Assembly (NCBI RefSeq): GCF_025642975.1
Contig: NZ_JANZKJ010000005.1
Span: 186,001 to 250,000, forward strand
Direction of reading: 5' to 3'
Length of the DNA: 64,000 nucleotides
Source: Pseudomonas sp. RIT-PI-S
Lineage (GTDB): Bacteria; Pseudomonadota; Gammaproteobacteria; Pseudomonadales; Pseudomonadaceae
Part shown: in pieces, positions 8,871 through 18,231 of the stretch
Layout of the letters: the number at the start of each line of letters is the position of its first letter
Position numbering within the stretch: the stretch's first letter is position 1
The notes under the pieces: model-generated
What the model was told of the DNA's origin: nothing
Seen by the model: the letters and a program-made list of their open reading frames with translations, nothing else
Databases searched by the model: none
Translations under genes and position numbers: made by a program

Positions 8871-9221
8871 CGTTCATGTCCTTGGCGTTGATCTGGGCAC
8901 TACCGCCCATATCTCCTTCGTCAACCAGAAGCCAGGATGATTCGTACCTGGGGTTACACGATTCGACGGACGGTAGTTGTTCCGTTCACTTCAGCATTCC
9001 TTGCGTACCAATTACTTATGGCGGTTTCGGCCGCTTGAAGCGCAGCGCAACAAAAGCCTGACGTGCGCCGCCAGCGGAGCCGGCGCGGTTCCTGCACATC
9101 CTCGGTTGTGACCAGGGCCAGCTGCAGGCCATTCAGGCATCCGCTGCTCAGTTTCATCACATTAAAGGTTTCAGCCCGCTATGCTTTGGTGTTTGCCTTA
9201 CCCGCTGCGGAGAACTTCAGC
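8871..9221. other. Intergenic region between divergent response regulator and alcohol dehydrogenase genes
   Basis: This 351-bp region must hold the promoters of both flanking genes. Possible reading frames inside it (for example 68 codons on the minus strand at 8954-9160) have no ribosome-binding site and no recognisable protein character. I see no repeat, terminator or clear promoter hexamers that I would defend. Confidence 0.4.
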
Positions 9222-10286
9222 ATGACCAAGACCTTTACCTATGCCGCGCAACACGCAACGGACGCGCTCAAGCCCTACATGATCGAGCGCCGGGCGCCCG
9301 GCGCGGATGACGTGCAGATAGAAATCCTTTACTGCGGCGTGTGCCATTCAGACCTGCACACCGCCCGCAACGAGTGGAAAAACAGCCTGTATCCGTCGGT
9401 GCCCGGCCATGAAATCGTGGGCAGGGTCAGCGCGGTGGGCGGCAGCGTCACCCGCTTCAAGGTGGGCGACCTGGCAGGCGTGGGCTGCATGGTCGACAGC
9501 TGTCAGCACTGCGCGGCCTGCGCCGAAGGCGACGAGCAGTACTGCGAGAACGGCTTCACCGGTACCTACAACGGGCCGGTGTTCGGCGGCGAGAACACTT
9601 ACGGGGGCTATAGCGAACGCATCGTGGTGAAGGAGGCTTTCGTGCTGCGTATCAGCCACACTGAAGCGGACCTCGCCGCCGTCGCTCCATTGCTGTGCGC
9701 GGGCATCACCACGTATTCACCCCTGAGCCACTGGAAGGTTGGGCCCGGCAAAAAGGTCGGCATCGTCGGCCTGGGCGGGCTTGGCCACATGGGGGTGAAG
9801 ATCGCCGCGGCCATGGGCGCCCACGTGGTGCTCTTCACGACCTCCGAGAGCAAGCGCGAAGACGGCCTGCGCCTGGGCGCCAAGGAGGTGGTGGTGTCGC
9901 GCAACGGCGAGGAGATGGCCGCTCAGGCCAACAGCCTGGATTTCATCCTCAACACCGTGGCCGCTCAGCACGACCTGGACCCGTTCCTCAACCTGCTCAA
10001 GCGCGACGGCACCATGACCCTGGTGGGCGCGCCGGAGCACCCTCATCCGGCGCCGACGGTGTTCAACCTGATCTTCAAGCGCCGCAGCCTTGCCGGTTCG
10101 CTGATCGGGGGCATCCGCGAAACCCAGGACATGCTCGACTTCTGCGCCAAGCACGGCATCGTTTCGGACATCGAAATGATCGACATCCAATACATCAACG
10201 AGGCCTACACCCGAATGCTCAAAAGCGACGTGAAGTACCGCTTCGTCATCGACATGGCAAGCTTGGCCAAGGACGCCGCCGCCTGA
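9222..10286 (+). CDS. Zinc-dependent NAD(P) alcohol dehydrogenase (YahK/cinnamyl-alcohol type)
   Basis: The 354-residue cytosolic medium-chain dehydrogenase starts MTKTFTYAAQ at the ATG 9222; the open frame extends upstream to 9063 but that part is not protein-like. Catalytic zinc ligands are in CGVCHSDLH and GHE. The four structural-zinc cysteines are in CQHCAACAEGDEQYC. The nucleotide-binding turn is GLGGLGHMG. This pattern is that of the broad-specificity YahK/CAD group, which reduces aldehydes, usually with NADPH. It stands alone, 65 bases before codA. Confidence 0.9.
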   Translation: MTKTFTYAAQHATDALKPYMIERRAPGADDVQIEILYCGVCHSDLHTARNEWKNSLYPSVPGHEIVGRVSAVGGSVTRFKVGDLAGVGCMVDSCQHCAACAEGDEQYCENGFTGTYNGPVFGGENTYGGYSERIVVKEAFVLRISHTEADLAAVAPLLCAGITTYSPLSHWKVGPGKKVGIVGLGGLGHMGVKIAAAMGAHVVLFTTSESKREDGLRLGAKEVVVSRNGEEMAAQANSLDFILNTVAAQHDLDPFLNLLKRDGTMTLVGAPEHPHPAPTVFNLIFKRRSLAGSLIGGIRETQDMLDFCAKHGIVSDIEMIDIQYINEAYTRMLKSDVKYRFVIDMASLAKDAAA

Positions 10287-10351
10287 TCCACCGCTGGTGA
10301 ACACCCACGGCCCGGCGCTGTTGCAGGGCCGTTCTTTTCCGGAGGCCGCCC

Positions 10352-11587
10352 ATGAAGATCATCAACGCCCGCTTGCGCCACCTGCCAGGGCTGCACACCG
10401 TGGCATGCGCCGCTGAGCGCATACACAGCATCACCGCGCAGGCAGCGCAGGCCCTGGCCCAGCCTGGCGACCTCGACGCTCAGGGCCTGCTGCTGATCCC
10501 GCCGCTGGTAGAGCCGCACATTCACCTGGATGCGGTGCATACCGCCGGGCAGCCGCGCTGGAACCAGAGCGGCACGCTGTTCGAAGGCATCGAATGCTGG
10601 AGCGAACGCAAGGCCACCATCACCCATGAGGACACCAAGGCCCGCGCCCATCGAGCCATCCGCCTGCTGGCCGAGCATGGCATCCAACACGTGCGGACCC
10701 ACGTGGACGTGACCGACCCCAGCCTCGCCGCCTTGGGAGCGCTGCTGGAGGTGCAGGACGAAGCACGCGAGCTGATAGACCTGCAGATCGTGGCCTTCCC
10801 CCAGGAAGGGATCGACTCGTTCACCAATGGCCGGGCCCTGATGGAGCGAGCGATCGACATGGGCGCCAACGTGGTGGGCGGCATCCCCCATTACGAACAC
10901 ACCCGTGAGCAGGGTGTGAGCTCGATCCGCTTTTTGATGGACCTGGCCGAGCGCCGGGGCTGCCTGGTGGATGTGCACTGTGACGAAACCGACGACCCGC
11001 ACTCGCGCTTTCTTGAAGTGCTGGCGGAGGAAACCCGCGCCCGCGGCATGGGCGCCCGGGTCACCGCCAGCCATACCACGGCGATGGGCTCCTATGACAA
11101 TGCCTATTGCTCGAAACTGTTCCGCCTGCTGAGGCTGGCCGGCTTGAGCTTTGTGTCGTGCCCAACGGAAAGCATTCACCTGCAGGGGCGTTTCGATACC
11201 TTCCCCAAGCGCCGCGGCATCACCCGCATCGCCGAACTGGACCGCGCCGGGCTGAATGTCTGCCTCGGCCAGGATTCGATCCAGGACCCCTGGTACCCGC
11301 TGGGCAACGGCAACATCTTGCGGGTGTTGGACGCGGGCCTGCACATCGGCCACATGATGGGCTACGAAGACCTGCAACGCTGCCTGGACCTGGTGACCGA
11401 CAACAGCGCCCGCGCGCTGGCCCTGGGCGAGGGCTACGGCATCGCCCCTGGACGGCCCGCCAACCTGGTGCTGCTCGATGCCGAGAACGACTACGAAGCC
11501 GTCCGCCGGCAGGTGAAGGCGCGCTGGTCGATCCGCCAGGGGCGGCTACTGATGCAGCGCGAGCCCGAACGCGTGACGTTCATGTAG
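10352..11587 (+). CDS. codA: Cytosine deaminase
   Basis: The 411-residue amidohydrolase converts cytosine to uracil in pyrimidine salvage. Metal-binding and catalytic motifs are PPLVEPHIHLDA (HxH), HCDETDD (His and catalytic Glu), ASHTTAMGSYDN and LGQDSIQDPWYPLGNG (metal-binding Asp), in the order seen in E. coli CodA. The ribosome-binding site CCGGAGG lies upstream of ATG 10352. No cytosine permease gene (codB) is adjacent on the visible side. The stop codon TAG is followed immediately by the first base of the second tandem repeat array. Confidence 0.93.
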   Translation: MKIINARLRHLPGLHTVACAAERIHSITAQAAQALAQPGDLDAQGLLLIPPLVEPHIHLDAVHTAGQPRWNQSGTLFEGIECWSERKATITHEDTKARAHRAIRLLAEHGIQHVRTHVDVTDPSLAALGALLEVQDEARELIDLQIVAFPQEGIDSFTNGRALMERAIDMGANVVGGIPHYEHTREQGVSSIRFLMDLAERRGCLVDVHCDETDDPHSRFLEVLAEETRARGMGARVTASHTTAMGSYDNAYCSKLFRLLRLAGLSFVSCPTESIHLQGRFDTFPKRRGITRIAELDRAGLNVCLGQDSIQDPWYPLGNGNILRVLDAGLHIGHMMGYEDLQRCLDLVTDNSARALALGEGYGIAPGRPANLVLLDAENDYEAVRRQVKARWSIRQGRLLMQREPERVTFM

Positions 11588-12659
11588 GCGCCTTCGGTTC
11601 CCGGGCGATGCCCGGTCCCACAGGGTTCTGCGCGGCGCTCTAGCTCGCTGTAGGAGCTGGCGAAGCCTGCGAACCGAGGGCGCAACTGGGTGCCTCCGTG
11701 GCGCCTCCGGTTCCCGGGCGATGCCCGGTCCCACAGGGTTCGGCGCGGCGCTCTAGCTCATTGTAGGAGCTGGCGAAGCCAGCGAACCGAGGGCGTAACT
11801 GGGTGCCTCCGAGGGCCTCCGGTTCCCGGGCGATGCCCGGTCCCACAGGGTTCGGTGTGGCGCTCTAGGTGCGCTGTAGGAGCTGGCGAAGCCTGCGAAT
11901 CGACGGCGTAACCGGGTGCCTCCGAGGGCCTCCGGTTCCCGGGCGATGCCCGGTCCCACAGGGTTCGGCGTGGCGTTCTAGCTCATTGTAGGAGCTGGCG
12001 AAGCCGGCGAACCGAGGGCGTAACTGGGTGCCTCCGAGGGCCTCCGGTTCCCGGGCGATGCCCGGTCCCACAGGGTTCGGCGTAGCGTTCTAGGTCCGCT
12101 GTAGGAGCTGGCGAAGCCAGCGAACCCGAGGGCGCAACTGGGCGCCTCCGTGGCGCCTCCGGTTCCCGGGCGGTGCCCGGTCCCACAGGGTTCAGCGCGG
12201 CGCTCTAGCTCTTTGTAGGAGCTGGCGAAGCCTGCGAACCGAGGTCCAATTGGGTGCCTCCATGGGGCCTTCGGTTCCCGGGCGATGCCCGGTCCCACAG
12301 GGTTCGGCGCGGCGCTCTAACTCATTGTAGGAGCTGGCGAAGCCAGCGAGCCCGAGGGCGCAACTGGGTGCCTCCGTAGCGACTCCGGTTCCCGGGCGGT
12401 GCCCGGTCCCACAGGGTTCGGCGTAGCGTTCTAGGTCCGCTGTAGGAGCTGGCGAAGCCTGCGAACCCGAGGGCGCAACTGGGCGCCTCCGTAGCGCCTC
12501 CGGTTCCCGGGCGGTGCCCGGTCCCACAGGGTTCTGCGCGGCGCTCTAGCTCTTTGTAGGAGCTGGCGAAGCCTGCGAACCGAGGTGCAATTGGGTGCCT
12601 CCGAGGGCCTCCGGCTCCTGGGCGATGCCCGGTCCCACAGGGTTCGGCGTAGCGTTCTA
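11588..12659. repeat. Tandem array of ten 111-115-bp units carrying inverted REP pairs (BIME-like)
   Basis: GGTCCCACAGGG recurs at 11614, 11727, 11839, 11952, 12064, 12179, 12291, 12405, 12520 and 12631. Each unit has two REP-like elements in opposite orientation: GTAGGAGCTGGCGAAGCC on the plus strand and CCTGTGGGACCGGGCATCG on the minus strand, the organisation of a BIME. Small insertions (CGAACCCGAGG instead of CGAACCGAGG) explain the period change. The array begins at the base after the codA stop and ends inside the stop codon of the chemoreceptor gene, so it fills the convergent gap completely. Minus-strand open frames in it read MGPGIAREPEAL-like repeats and are rejected as genes. Confidence 0.95.
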
Positions 12660-14600
12660 GCACTTGAAGCGCCCGACCAATGCATTCAACTCATCGGAAA
12701 TCCCATTCAAGCGGTCAGCATCAGCCTGGGCGGAGTGGGCCAGGCGTTCCACCAGCTGGGCATCGTTGTGAATCTGCGCGATGTGCCGGTTGATGTCTTC
12801 GGCCACGTGGTGTTGTTCCTCGGCGGCAGTAGCGATCTGGGTGTTCTGGTCGCGGATCGAGTCCACCGAGCCGCGGATTTTCTCGAAACTGTCCTTGGCC
12901 TGGTGGATGCGCGCCACGCTCGCCTGGGACATCTCCAGGCTGCTTTGCATCTGCCGGGTGACGTCCTGGGTGCGCCTGGCGAGATTGCCCAGCAGGCTGT
13001 CGATTTCTCCAGTGGAGTCGGCGGTGCGCCTGGCCAGGGCCCGCACCTCGTCCGCCACCACCGCGAAACCGCGCCCCTGGTCGCCCGCCCGGGCCGCTTC
13101 GATGGCCGCGTTGAGCGCCAGCAAGTTGGTTTGCTCGGCGATCGACCGAATGGTGTCCAGGATGGTGTTGATGTTCTTGCTGTCCTGCTCCAGCACCTGC
13201 ATGGTCTGGGTGGATTGCTGCAGGTTCTCGCTCAGGTGCATCACGCTGCCGGTGGCTTCGCCGATGTACTGCTGGCCCTCGTGCACGTCCCGGTAGCCGG
13301 CGTCGGCGCTGGCTGCCGCCTGGCTGCAGGAGCGGGCCACTTCGTTGGCGGTGGCGACCATTTCGTTGAAGGCGGTGCTTACCAGCTCTACCGCTTCGCG
13401 CTGGCGGCCGGCGGCGTCGTTGATGTTATGGGCGACTTCCGTGGTGTCCACGGCGGCCTTCTGCAACGCCGAGGACGCGGTACCGATGCGCCGCACCAGC
13501 TGCGCGATCATGGTCAGGAACTGGTTGAACCAGCGCGCCAGGGTAGCGGTTTCGTCCTTGCCCTGGATGGCCAGGCTGCGGGTAAGGTCGCCCTCGCCTT
13601 CGGCGATTTCCTGCAGGCCGCCGGCAACACCGCGGATCGGCCGCACGATCATTCCGGCGAAGCTGGCGCCGATCACCGCGAACACCCCGGCGAGCACGGC
13701 GGCAATCACGGCGATCAGCCACGTCAGGTGCGAGGCTTTGTTCATCACTTCGTCACGTTTGATCAGCCCGATAAAGCGCCAGCCCAGCGCTTCGGAGGTG
13801 AGGGTATTGGCCATGTAGGGCACGCCGTTGATCTCGACCTCCGACACCCCATTGCCGCCGTTGGCCAGGGGCACGTATTCCGGGCCCAGGTCTGCCAGGG
13901 ACTTGAAGTTGTGCTTGGCGTCGCTGGGGTCCACCAACACGTTGCCATTGGCTTCGGCCAGCATCAGGTAGCCGCTTTCACCCAGCTTGATGCGCTTCAC
14001 CAGCTCGGTGAGTTGTTTGAGCGATACGTCCAGCCCGACCACGCCGAGCAGCTTGCCATTGGCATCGTTGACCGTGTGAACGCTGCAGATCAGCACCACG
14101 TCGTCTGGCGCCCAATAGTAGGCGGCCGTACGGGCGCCCCTGCCGGGAGCTTCCAATGCGGCCTTGTACCAAGGGCGCACCCGCGGGTCGTAATTGGCGA
14201 GCTTGGTGTCATCCGGCCAGCTGGCATACCCGCCGTCCTGCGTGGCAAAGGACAGGTAGGCGGTGGTGGGATGGCTCTTGGCGAAATCGTCGAATATCTG
14301 CAACAGCTGCTTGTTGGTTTCCGTGAGGGGAACCTGGGCGGCATCCGCGCCCATGTAATGCTTGAGGTCCTTGGCCGCCACGATGCGTGGATCCTTGGCC
14401 AGGTATTCAACGTTCTGGCTGATGGCGTCGAAGAATTGCTTCATGCCGTTGTCGATCTGGCGGATTTCTCGGCCGCTGCTGTCGACGAAATCGGCCAGCG
14501 CCGCCTCGCGCAGGTTCAATACGATGATCACCGCCACCAGCACAACCGGCAGGCACGCCACGATGGCGAAGGCCCAGGTCAACTTCTGTCTGATATTCAT
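12657..14600 (-). CDS. Methyl-accepting chemotaxis protein with double-Cache sensor
   Basis: The 647-residue chemoreceptor has one membrane helix at about 10-30, a periplasmic dCache_1-type domain (about 35-275), a second helix at about 283-305, HAMP (about 306-358) and a cytoplasmic signalling rod. The hairpin tip is the invariant [18 protein letters not shown]. The membrane-distal Cache pocket has YDPRVRPWY, as in amino-acid receptors such as PctA, but the acidic residue usually found in the following YxD strand appears to be Trp (AYYWAPDD), so the ligand may differ. No CheR-binding pentapeptide is present at the C-terminus (GRFKC). The TAG stop is supplied by the edge of the repeat array. 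Confidence 0.93.
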   Translation of the reverse strand: MNIRQKLTWAFAIVACLPVVLVAVIIVLNLREAALADFVDSSGREIRQIDNGMKQFFDAISQNVEYLAKDPRIVAAKDLKHYMGADAAQVPLTETNKQLLQIFDDFAKSHPTTAYLSFATQDGGYASWPDDTKLANYDPRVRPWYKAALEAPGRGARTAAYYWAPDDVVLICSVHTVNDANGKLLGVVGLDVSLKQLTELVKRIKLGESGYLMLAEANGNVLVDPSDAKHNFKSLADLGPEYVPLANGGNGVSEVEINGVPYMANTLTSEALGWRFIGLIKRDEVMNKASHLTWLIAVIAAVLAGVFAVIGASFAGMIVRPIRGVAGGLQEIAEGEGDLTRSLAIQGKDETATLARWFNQFLTMIAQLVRRIGTASSALQKAAVDTTEVAHNINDAAGRQREAVELVSTAFNEMVATANEVARSCSQAAASADAGYRDVHEGQQYIGEATGSVMHLSENLQQSTQTMQVLEQDSKNINTILDTIRSIAEQTNLLALNAAIEAARAGDQGRGFAVVADEVRALARRTADSTGEIDSLLGNLARRTQDVTRQMQSSLEMSQASVARIHQAKDSFEKIRGSVDSIRDQNTQIATAAEEQHHVAEDINRHIAQIHNDAQLVERLAHSAQADADRLNGISDELNALVGRFKC

Positions 14601-14769
14601 GGCTCGTCCCGCAGGTTTTTTATACGTGTTGAGTTCGGCACAACGCGCACGCCAGGTTTAGCGACAAAGGGATGAGGCCTACGCGTACTGCCCGGTTTAT
14701 CGGCGGCCGGCGCAGCCACTAAAGAGCGTAGCGTTAGGATGTCGTTTTGGGAGGGTTGGATGTCGTTTC

Positions 14770-14794
14770 GTAGCAGCCCGGCTTGCCGGCGACC
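14770..14794 (+). repeat. Single REP element
   Basis: GTAGCAGCCCGGCTTGCCGG followed by CGACC matches the common Pseudomonas REP pattern of a short stem (CCGGCTTGCCGG) after a GTAGCAG head. It lies between the divergent chemoreceptor and MscS genes, with a partial second copy about 30 bases on (CCCGCGAACTTGCCGG). Confidence 0.75.
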
Positions 14795-14869
14795 GTAAGG
14801 GTGTCGGCCCGCGAACTTGCCGGCCGATTGGCAATCTAGTAGGTGAACCGTTTTCGGAGCCCTGCCCCT

Positions 14870-16885
14870 GTGCCTCGCCTTGTAACCCTCTTGCTAGCCG
14901 CCCTGCTCGCCTTTCCCGCCTTCGCTGACACCCCCGCCGCCGAGCAACAACCGGCGGAAAAGGAAGTATTGGTGCAAGGTGGCTTGCTCGGCACCCTGAC
15001 CTCCAGCCTCGACGACGTGCAAGACAAGCTCGACATCAACGAGCACCTGGTCGACACCTGGCGCACCCGTACCGATCGCGCCGCGGTCGAGGCCGGGCGC
15101 TTGTTCGACCAACAGTCGACCGCCTCGGGCTGGGCCATGACCGGGGACTTCCTGATCCTTACCCTATGCTGGATCGGCACGTTCTTCCTGCTCTACAGCC
15201 TGGCCCGGTTGGCTTGGTCGCGGGTGGGCCGGCGCGGGTTCTTGCACCGCAGGGCCCGTTTGCGGGAGGTCATGGGTTACCTGTTGCGCTTCACCGCGCC
15301 CGCCCTGCTGTGCTTCGGCCTGACCCTGTTGGTCAGCCATCACCTGGCGCCATCGGACGCCCGAGCGCTGGCGTTATGCCTGGCCTATGCGACCAGCAGC
15401 GGTATCTTCTCCACCACCATCATCTTGTGCGTGATCACCCTGTTCAACGTGGGCTACAAGCGTGCCGCGGTGCGGGTGCTGCGCCGTGCGGCCCCGGCGC
15501 CGCTGTTCGTCATAGGCTTTCTGGCTGCGCTGGGCGACGCCTTGACCAGTGGGCAGATCGCGCGCCAGCTGGGCAGCAACCTTACCGGCAGCATCGCGGT
15601 GGTCAGCGGCCTGGTGGCGACCTTTACCTTCGCCGCGCTGGTGTTGCGCATGCGCCGGCCGGTGGCGCACCTGATCCGCAACCGCGGCTATCACCAGCGC
15701 CATGAGCACCGCGCCGTGCAAGAAACCCTGCGGGTGTTCTCGGCGGTCTGGTACTTCCCCATCCTGTTGATGATCCTGGTCTCGGCGATCCACCTGATCG
15801 GCGCCGGCGAGCAGAGCCAGCAAGCCTTGCAACGTGCACTGATGAGCTCGGTGCTGCTGATCGCGGCGGTGTTCTCCAGCACCGTGATGCACCACGTGCT
15901 CAAGCCGCAGAACGGCGCCGACCCCGATCACGCCCGCCCCTATGTGGAGCTGCTGCGCAGCCTGGGCCATGCGCTATCGCGAATCGTGATCGCAGTGGCG
16001 TTCATCGAACTGTTCGCGCGGATCTGGGGCGTTTCAGTGCTGGAGTTCGCCGCGCGCAACAGCGTGGGCCGTGCCATCAGCAATTCGCTGAGCAGCATCG
16101 GGCTGATCCTGCTGGTGACCTGGCTGGTGTGGGTGGTGATCGACACCGCCATCCAACAAGCGCTGAAACCGGCCGTGGGCAGGCGCGCCAGCCGTCAGCC
16201 CAGCACCCGGGTGAAAACCATCCTGCCGATGCTGCGCAATGCCACCAAGATCGTGCTCGTGGTCATCGGCACCATCACTACCATGGCCAACCTGGGCATC
16301 AATGTCGCGCCCTTGCTCGCCGGTGCCGGGGTGGTCGGCCTGGCCATCGGCTTCGGCTCGCAGCAGCTGGTTCAGGACGTGATCACCGGGCTGTTCATCC
16401 TGATCGAAGACACCATCGCCATCGGCGACTGGGTAGTGCTGGACTCCGGCCACGCCGGCACCGTGGAAAGCCTGACCATCCGCACCCTGCGCCTGCGCGA
16501 CGGCAAGGGCTTCGTGCACTCGGTGCCGTTCGGCCAGATCAAGGCGGTCACCAACCAGTCGCGGCAGTTCGCCAACGCGTTCTTCTCGGTGCAGGTCACC
16601 TATGACAGCGATATCGACACTGCCCTGGCGCTGATCCAGCAAGCGGCCGACCAAATTGCCGGCGACCTTTTGCTCAAGACCAACCTGCAAGGGCCGTTGC
16701 AGGTCTTTGGGGTGGACAAGATGGACCTCAATGGCATCACCCTGACTGCCCAGTTCCGCACCACCTCCGGTGGCCAATACGCCGTGGGCCGCGCCTTCAA
16801 CGAGAAGCTCAAGAAGCTGGTAGACGGGGTGGATAACGTTCGCTTCGCTCAGTACTACCTGCCGCCGGTGCCGGCAACGGTCTAA
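14870..16885 (+). CDS. MscS-family mechanosensitive channel with extended N-terminus (YbiO-like)
   Basis: An inner-membrane protein of 671 residues, much longer than the about 290-residue core MscS. The chosen GTG at 14870 gives a clear signal peptide ([19 protein letters not shown]) and has GGAG 10 bases upstream; another GTG at 14843 would add nine residues. It has a periplasmic segment, several membrane helices, then the conserved MscS core: pore helix region [35 protein letters not shown] and beta-domain [20 protein letters not shown]. Family role is release of solutes on hypo-osmotic shock. It is monocistronic; aroQ follows 80 bases later. Confidence 0.88.
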   Translation: MPRLVTLLLAALLAFPAFADTPAAEQQPAEKEVLVQGGLLGTLTSSLDDVQDKLDINEHLVDTWRTRTDRAAVEAGRLFDQQSTASGWAMTGDFLILTLCWIGTFFLLYSLARLAWSRVGRRGFLHRRARLREVMGYLLRFTAPALLCFGLTLLVSHHLAPSDARALALCLAYATSSGIFSTTIILCVITLFNVGYKRAAVRVLRRAAPAPLFVIGFLAALGDALTSGQIARQLGSNLTGSIAVVSGLVATFTFAALVLRMRRPVAHLIRNRGYHQRHEHRAVQETLRVFSAVWYFPILLMILVSAIHLIGAGEQSQQALQRALMSSVLLIAAVFSSTVMHHVLKPQNGADPDHARPYVELLRSLGHALSRIVIAVAFIELFARIWGVSVLEFAARNSVGRAISNSLSSIGLILLVTWLVWVVIDTAIQQALKPAVGRRASRQPSTRVKTILPMLRNATKIVLVVIGTITTMANLGINVAPLLAGAGVVGLAIGFGSQQLVQDVITGLFILIEDTIAIGDWVVLDSGHAGTVESLTIRTLRLRDGKGFVHSVPFGQIKAVTNQSRQFANAFFSVQVTYDSDIDTALALIQQAADQIAGDLLLKTNLQGPLQVFGVDKMDLNGITLTAQFRTTSGGQYAVGRAFNEKLKKLVDGVDNVRFAQYYLPPVPATV

Positions 16886-16965
16886 CGCGAGCCAAACACA
16901 ACCCCTGGCAGGCGGGCCACTCGGCTATTACCATGGCAGCCCGCCCGCCCACAGAGACGCACTTC

Positions 16966-17406
16966 ATGGCAAAGACCCTGCTGGTCCTCAATGGCCCCAA
17001 TCTCAACATGCTCGGCACCCGGGAGCCCGCCGTGTATGGCAAGGAGACCCTCGCCGACGTCGAGGCCCAATGCCGCGCGGCCGGCGAAGGTCACGGGCTG
17101 CTGGTCGAGTGCCAGCAAACCAACCACGAAGGGCAGATGATCGACTGGATACACCAGGCCCGTGGCCGCGTGGCCGGTATCGTGATCAACCCCGGCGCCT
17201 GGACCCACACTTCGATCGCGCTGCACGACGCGCTGGTGGCCGCAGAAGTGCCGGTGCTGGAAGTGCACATTTCCAATGTGCACAAACGCGAAGCTTTCCG
17301 TCATCACTCCTACGTATCCCTGGTGGCGGTCGGCGTGATCGCGGGCTTCGGCACCCATGGGTACACCTTGGCCATCGAGCATTTCGCCAAGCTGCTTGGA
17401 AAATAA
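16966..17406 (+). CDS. aroQ: Type II 3-dehydroquinate dehydratase
   Basis: The 146-residue cytosolic enzyme dehydrates 3-dehydroquinate in the shikimate pathway or in quinate use. Catalytic residues are visible: Arg19 and Tyr24 (GTREPAVYG), Asn75 ([10 protein letters not shown]), His101 ([10 protein letters not shown]) and the following arginine. The start at [12 protein letters not shown] is fixed by homology; the open frame extends 11 codons upstream. In Pseudomonas one aroQ usually lies next to accB-accC; this copy does not, so it is probably an extra paralogue. Confidence 0.93.
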   Translation: MAKTLLVLNGPNLNMLGTREPAVYGKETLADVEAQCRAAGEGHGLLVECQQTNHEGQMIDWIHQARGRVAGIVINPGAWTHTSIALHDALVAAEVPVLEVHISNVHKREAFRHHSYVSLVAVGVIAGFGTHGYTLAIEHFAKLLGK

Positions 17407-17512
17407 GCGCATCGGGCGGCATGATGGCCTTCGACACAGGCGCCCTGATCTAGCGGCGCCATCGGCTCGAAGTAGCGCTACGCTCTCGCTTACCCGTCCA
17501 CGGGATCGACTC

Positions 17513-17905
17513 ATGAACCAGCCCCCTGCTCCGCCGCCTCGCCCATCGCTTCGGCACAAAGTGCTCGGCGGCGGCACCGAACCGGACCCGCGCTTCACCC
17601 TCGCCAACGAACGGACCTTCCTGGCCTGGATACGCACTGCCTTGGCGCTGATGGCCGGAGGCATCGCGGTAGAGGCCTTCACCGCCCAAGTCTTCGCCGC
17701 CGATGCGCGCAAGCTGCTGGCGATCCTGCTGCTGTCGCTGGGGTTGATCCTCAGTGCCTGCGCCGGGCTACGCTGGCTCAAGGTCGAGCGCGCCATGCGC
17801 CACGGCCGCCCATTGCCGCTGCCTTGGCTGGTGCCTCTGCTGGCCATGGGCGGTGCGCTGGCGACCGCCGTGCTGTTGGTTTTCGTCGCGACGCACCCGG
17901 CATGA
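17513..17905 (+). CDS. DUF202/YidH-family membrane protein, copy 1
   Basis: A 130-residue inner-membrane protein with a basic N-terminus carrying the family motif DPRFTLANERTFLAWIRTALAL, then three membrane helices (about 35-55, 70-90 and 105-125). Function of the family is not established. ATG 17513 is chosen because the domain begins soon after; the frame is open upstream to 17357 but overlaps aroQ. It overlaps the second DUF202 gene by four bases (ATGA), and the pair should be co-translated. Confidence 0.85.
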   Translation: MNQPPAPPPRPSLRHKVLGGGTEPDPRFTLANERTFLAWIRTALALMAGGIAVEAFTAQVFAADARKLLAILLLSLGLILSACAGLRWLKVERAMRHGRPLPLPWLVPLLAMGGALATAVLLVFVATHPA

Positions 17906-18231
17906 GCCCATCGGCCGGGCACCACAAGGACCTTGGCCTGCAGCCGGAGCGCACCTGGCTCGCCTGGCGGCGCACCCTGTTATCGCTGGTGGCTGTGAGT
18001 TTGCTGTTCCTGCGCTGGCTACCGCAGCACGGCCGCTTGGCTTTGGCGTTGGTAGCCCTGGCGTTGTCGGCGGCCGGGATGATCGCCGCCGGCCAACAAC
18101 GCCGCTATCGGTACGGGGTCAGGGCCATCAACCAAGGCCGCGCGCGGCCGCCGGTCACAGAGGTGTGCGCGCTGGCACTGGCGTGTACAGGGCTAGGGGC
18201 ATTGGGGCTTTACGTGGTTATCGCGTTCTAA
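17902..18231 (+). CDS. DUF202-family membrane protein, copy 2
   Basis: The 109-residue partner of the preceding gene carries the same core (LQPERTWLAWRRTLLSL) and three predicted membrane segments. Tandem DUF202 pairs of unequal length are common in proteobacteria and probably form hetero-oligomers; this is inference. The start overlaps the upstream stop in ATGA. The stop codon overlaps the end of the convergent antiporter gene by four bases. Confidence 0.85.
   Translation: MSPSAGHHKDLGLQPERTWLAWRRTLLSLVAVSLLFLRWLPQHGRLALALVALALSAAGMIAAGQQRRYRYGVRAINQGRARPPVTEVCALALACTGLGALGLYVVIAF

Noticed and set aside
8954-9160. 68-codon minus-strand frame upstream of the alcohol dehydrogenase
   Set aside because: There is no ribosome-binding site, no conserved character, and it fills the divergent promoter region.
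1521-12659. The two tandem arrays as CRISPR loci
   Set aside because: The units are 109 and about 113 bp and conserved throughout, with no unique spacers and no cas genes nearby.
11491-12685. Series of minus-strand frames starting MGPGIAREPEA or similar
   Set aside because: They arise from the 111-115-bp REP array, whose period is not a multiple of three. No single protein runs through the array.
12585-14675. Plus-strand open frame of 696 codons
   Set aside because: It is exactly antisense to the chemoreceptor gene, whose domains are unmistakable. Its product is His/Gly/Val-rich low-complexity sequence typical of the complement of GC-rich genes.
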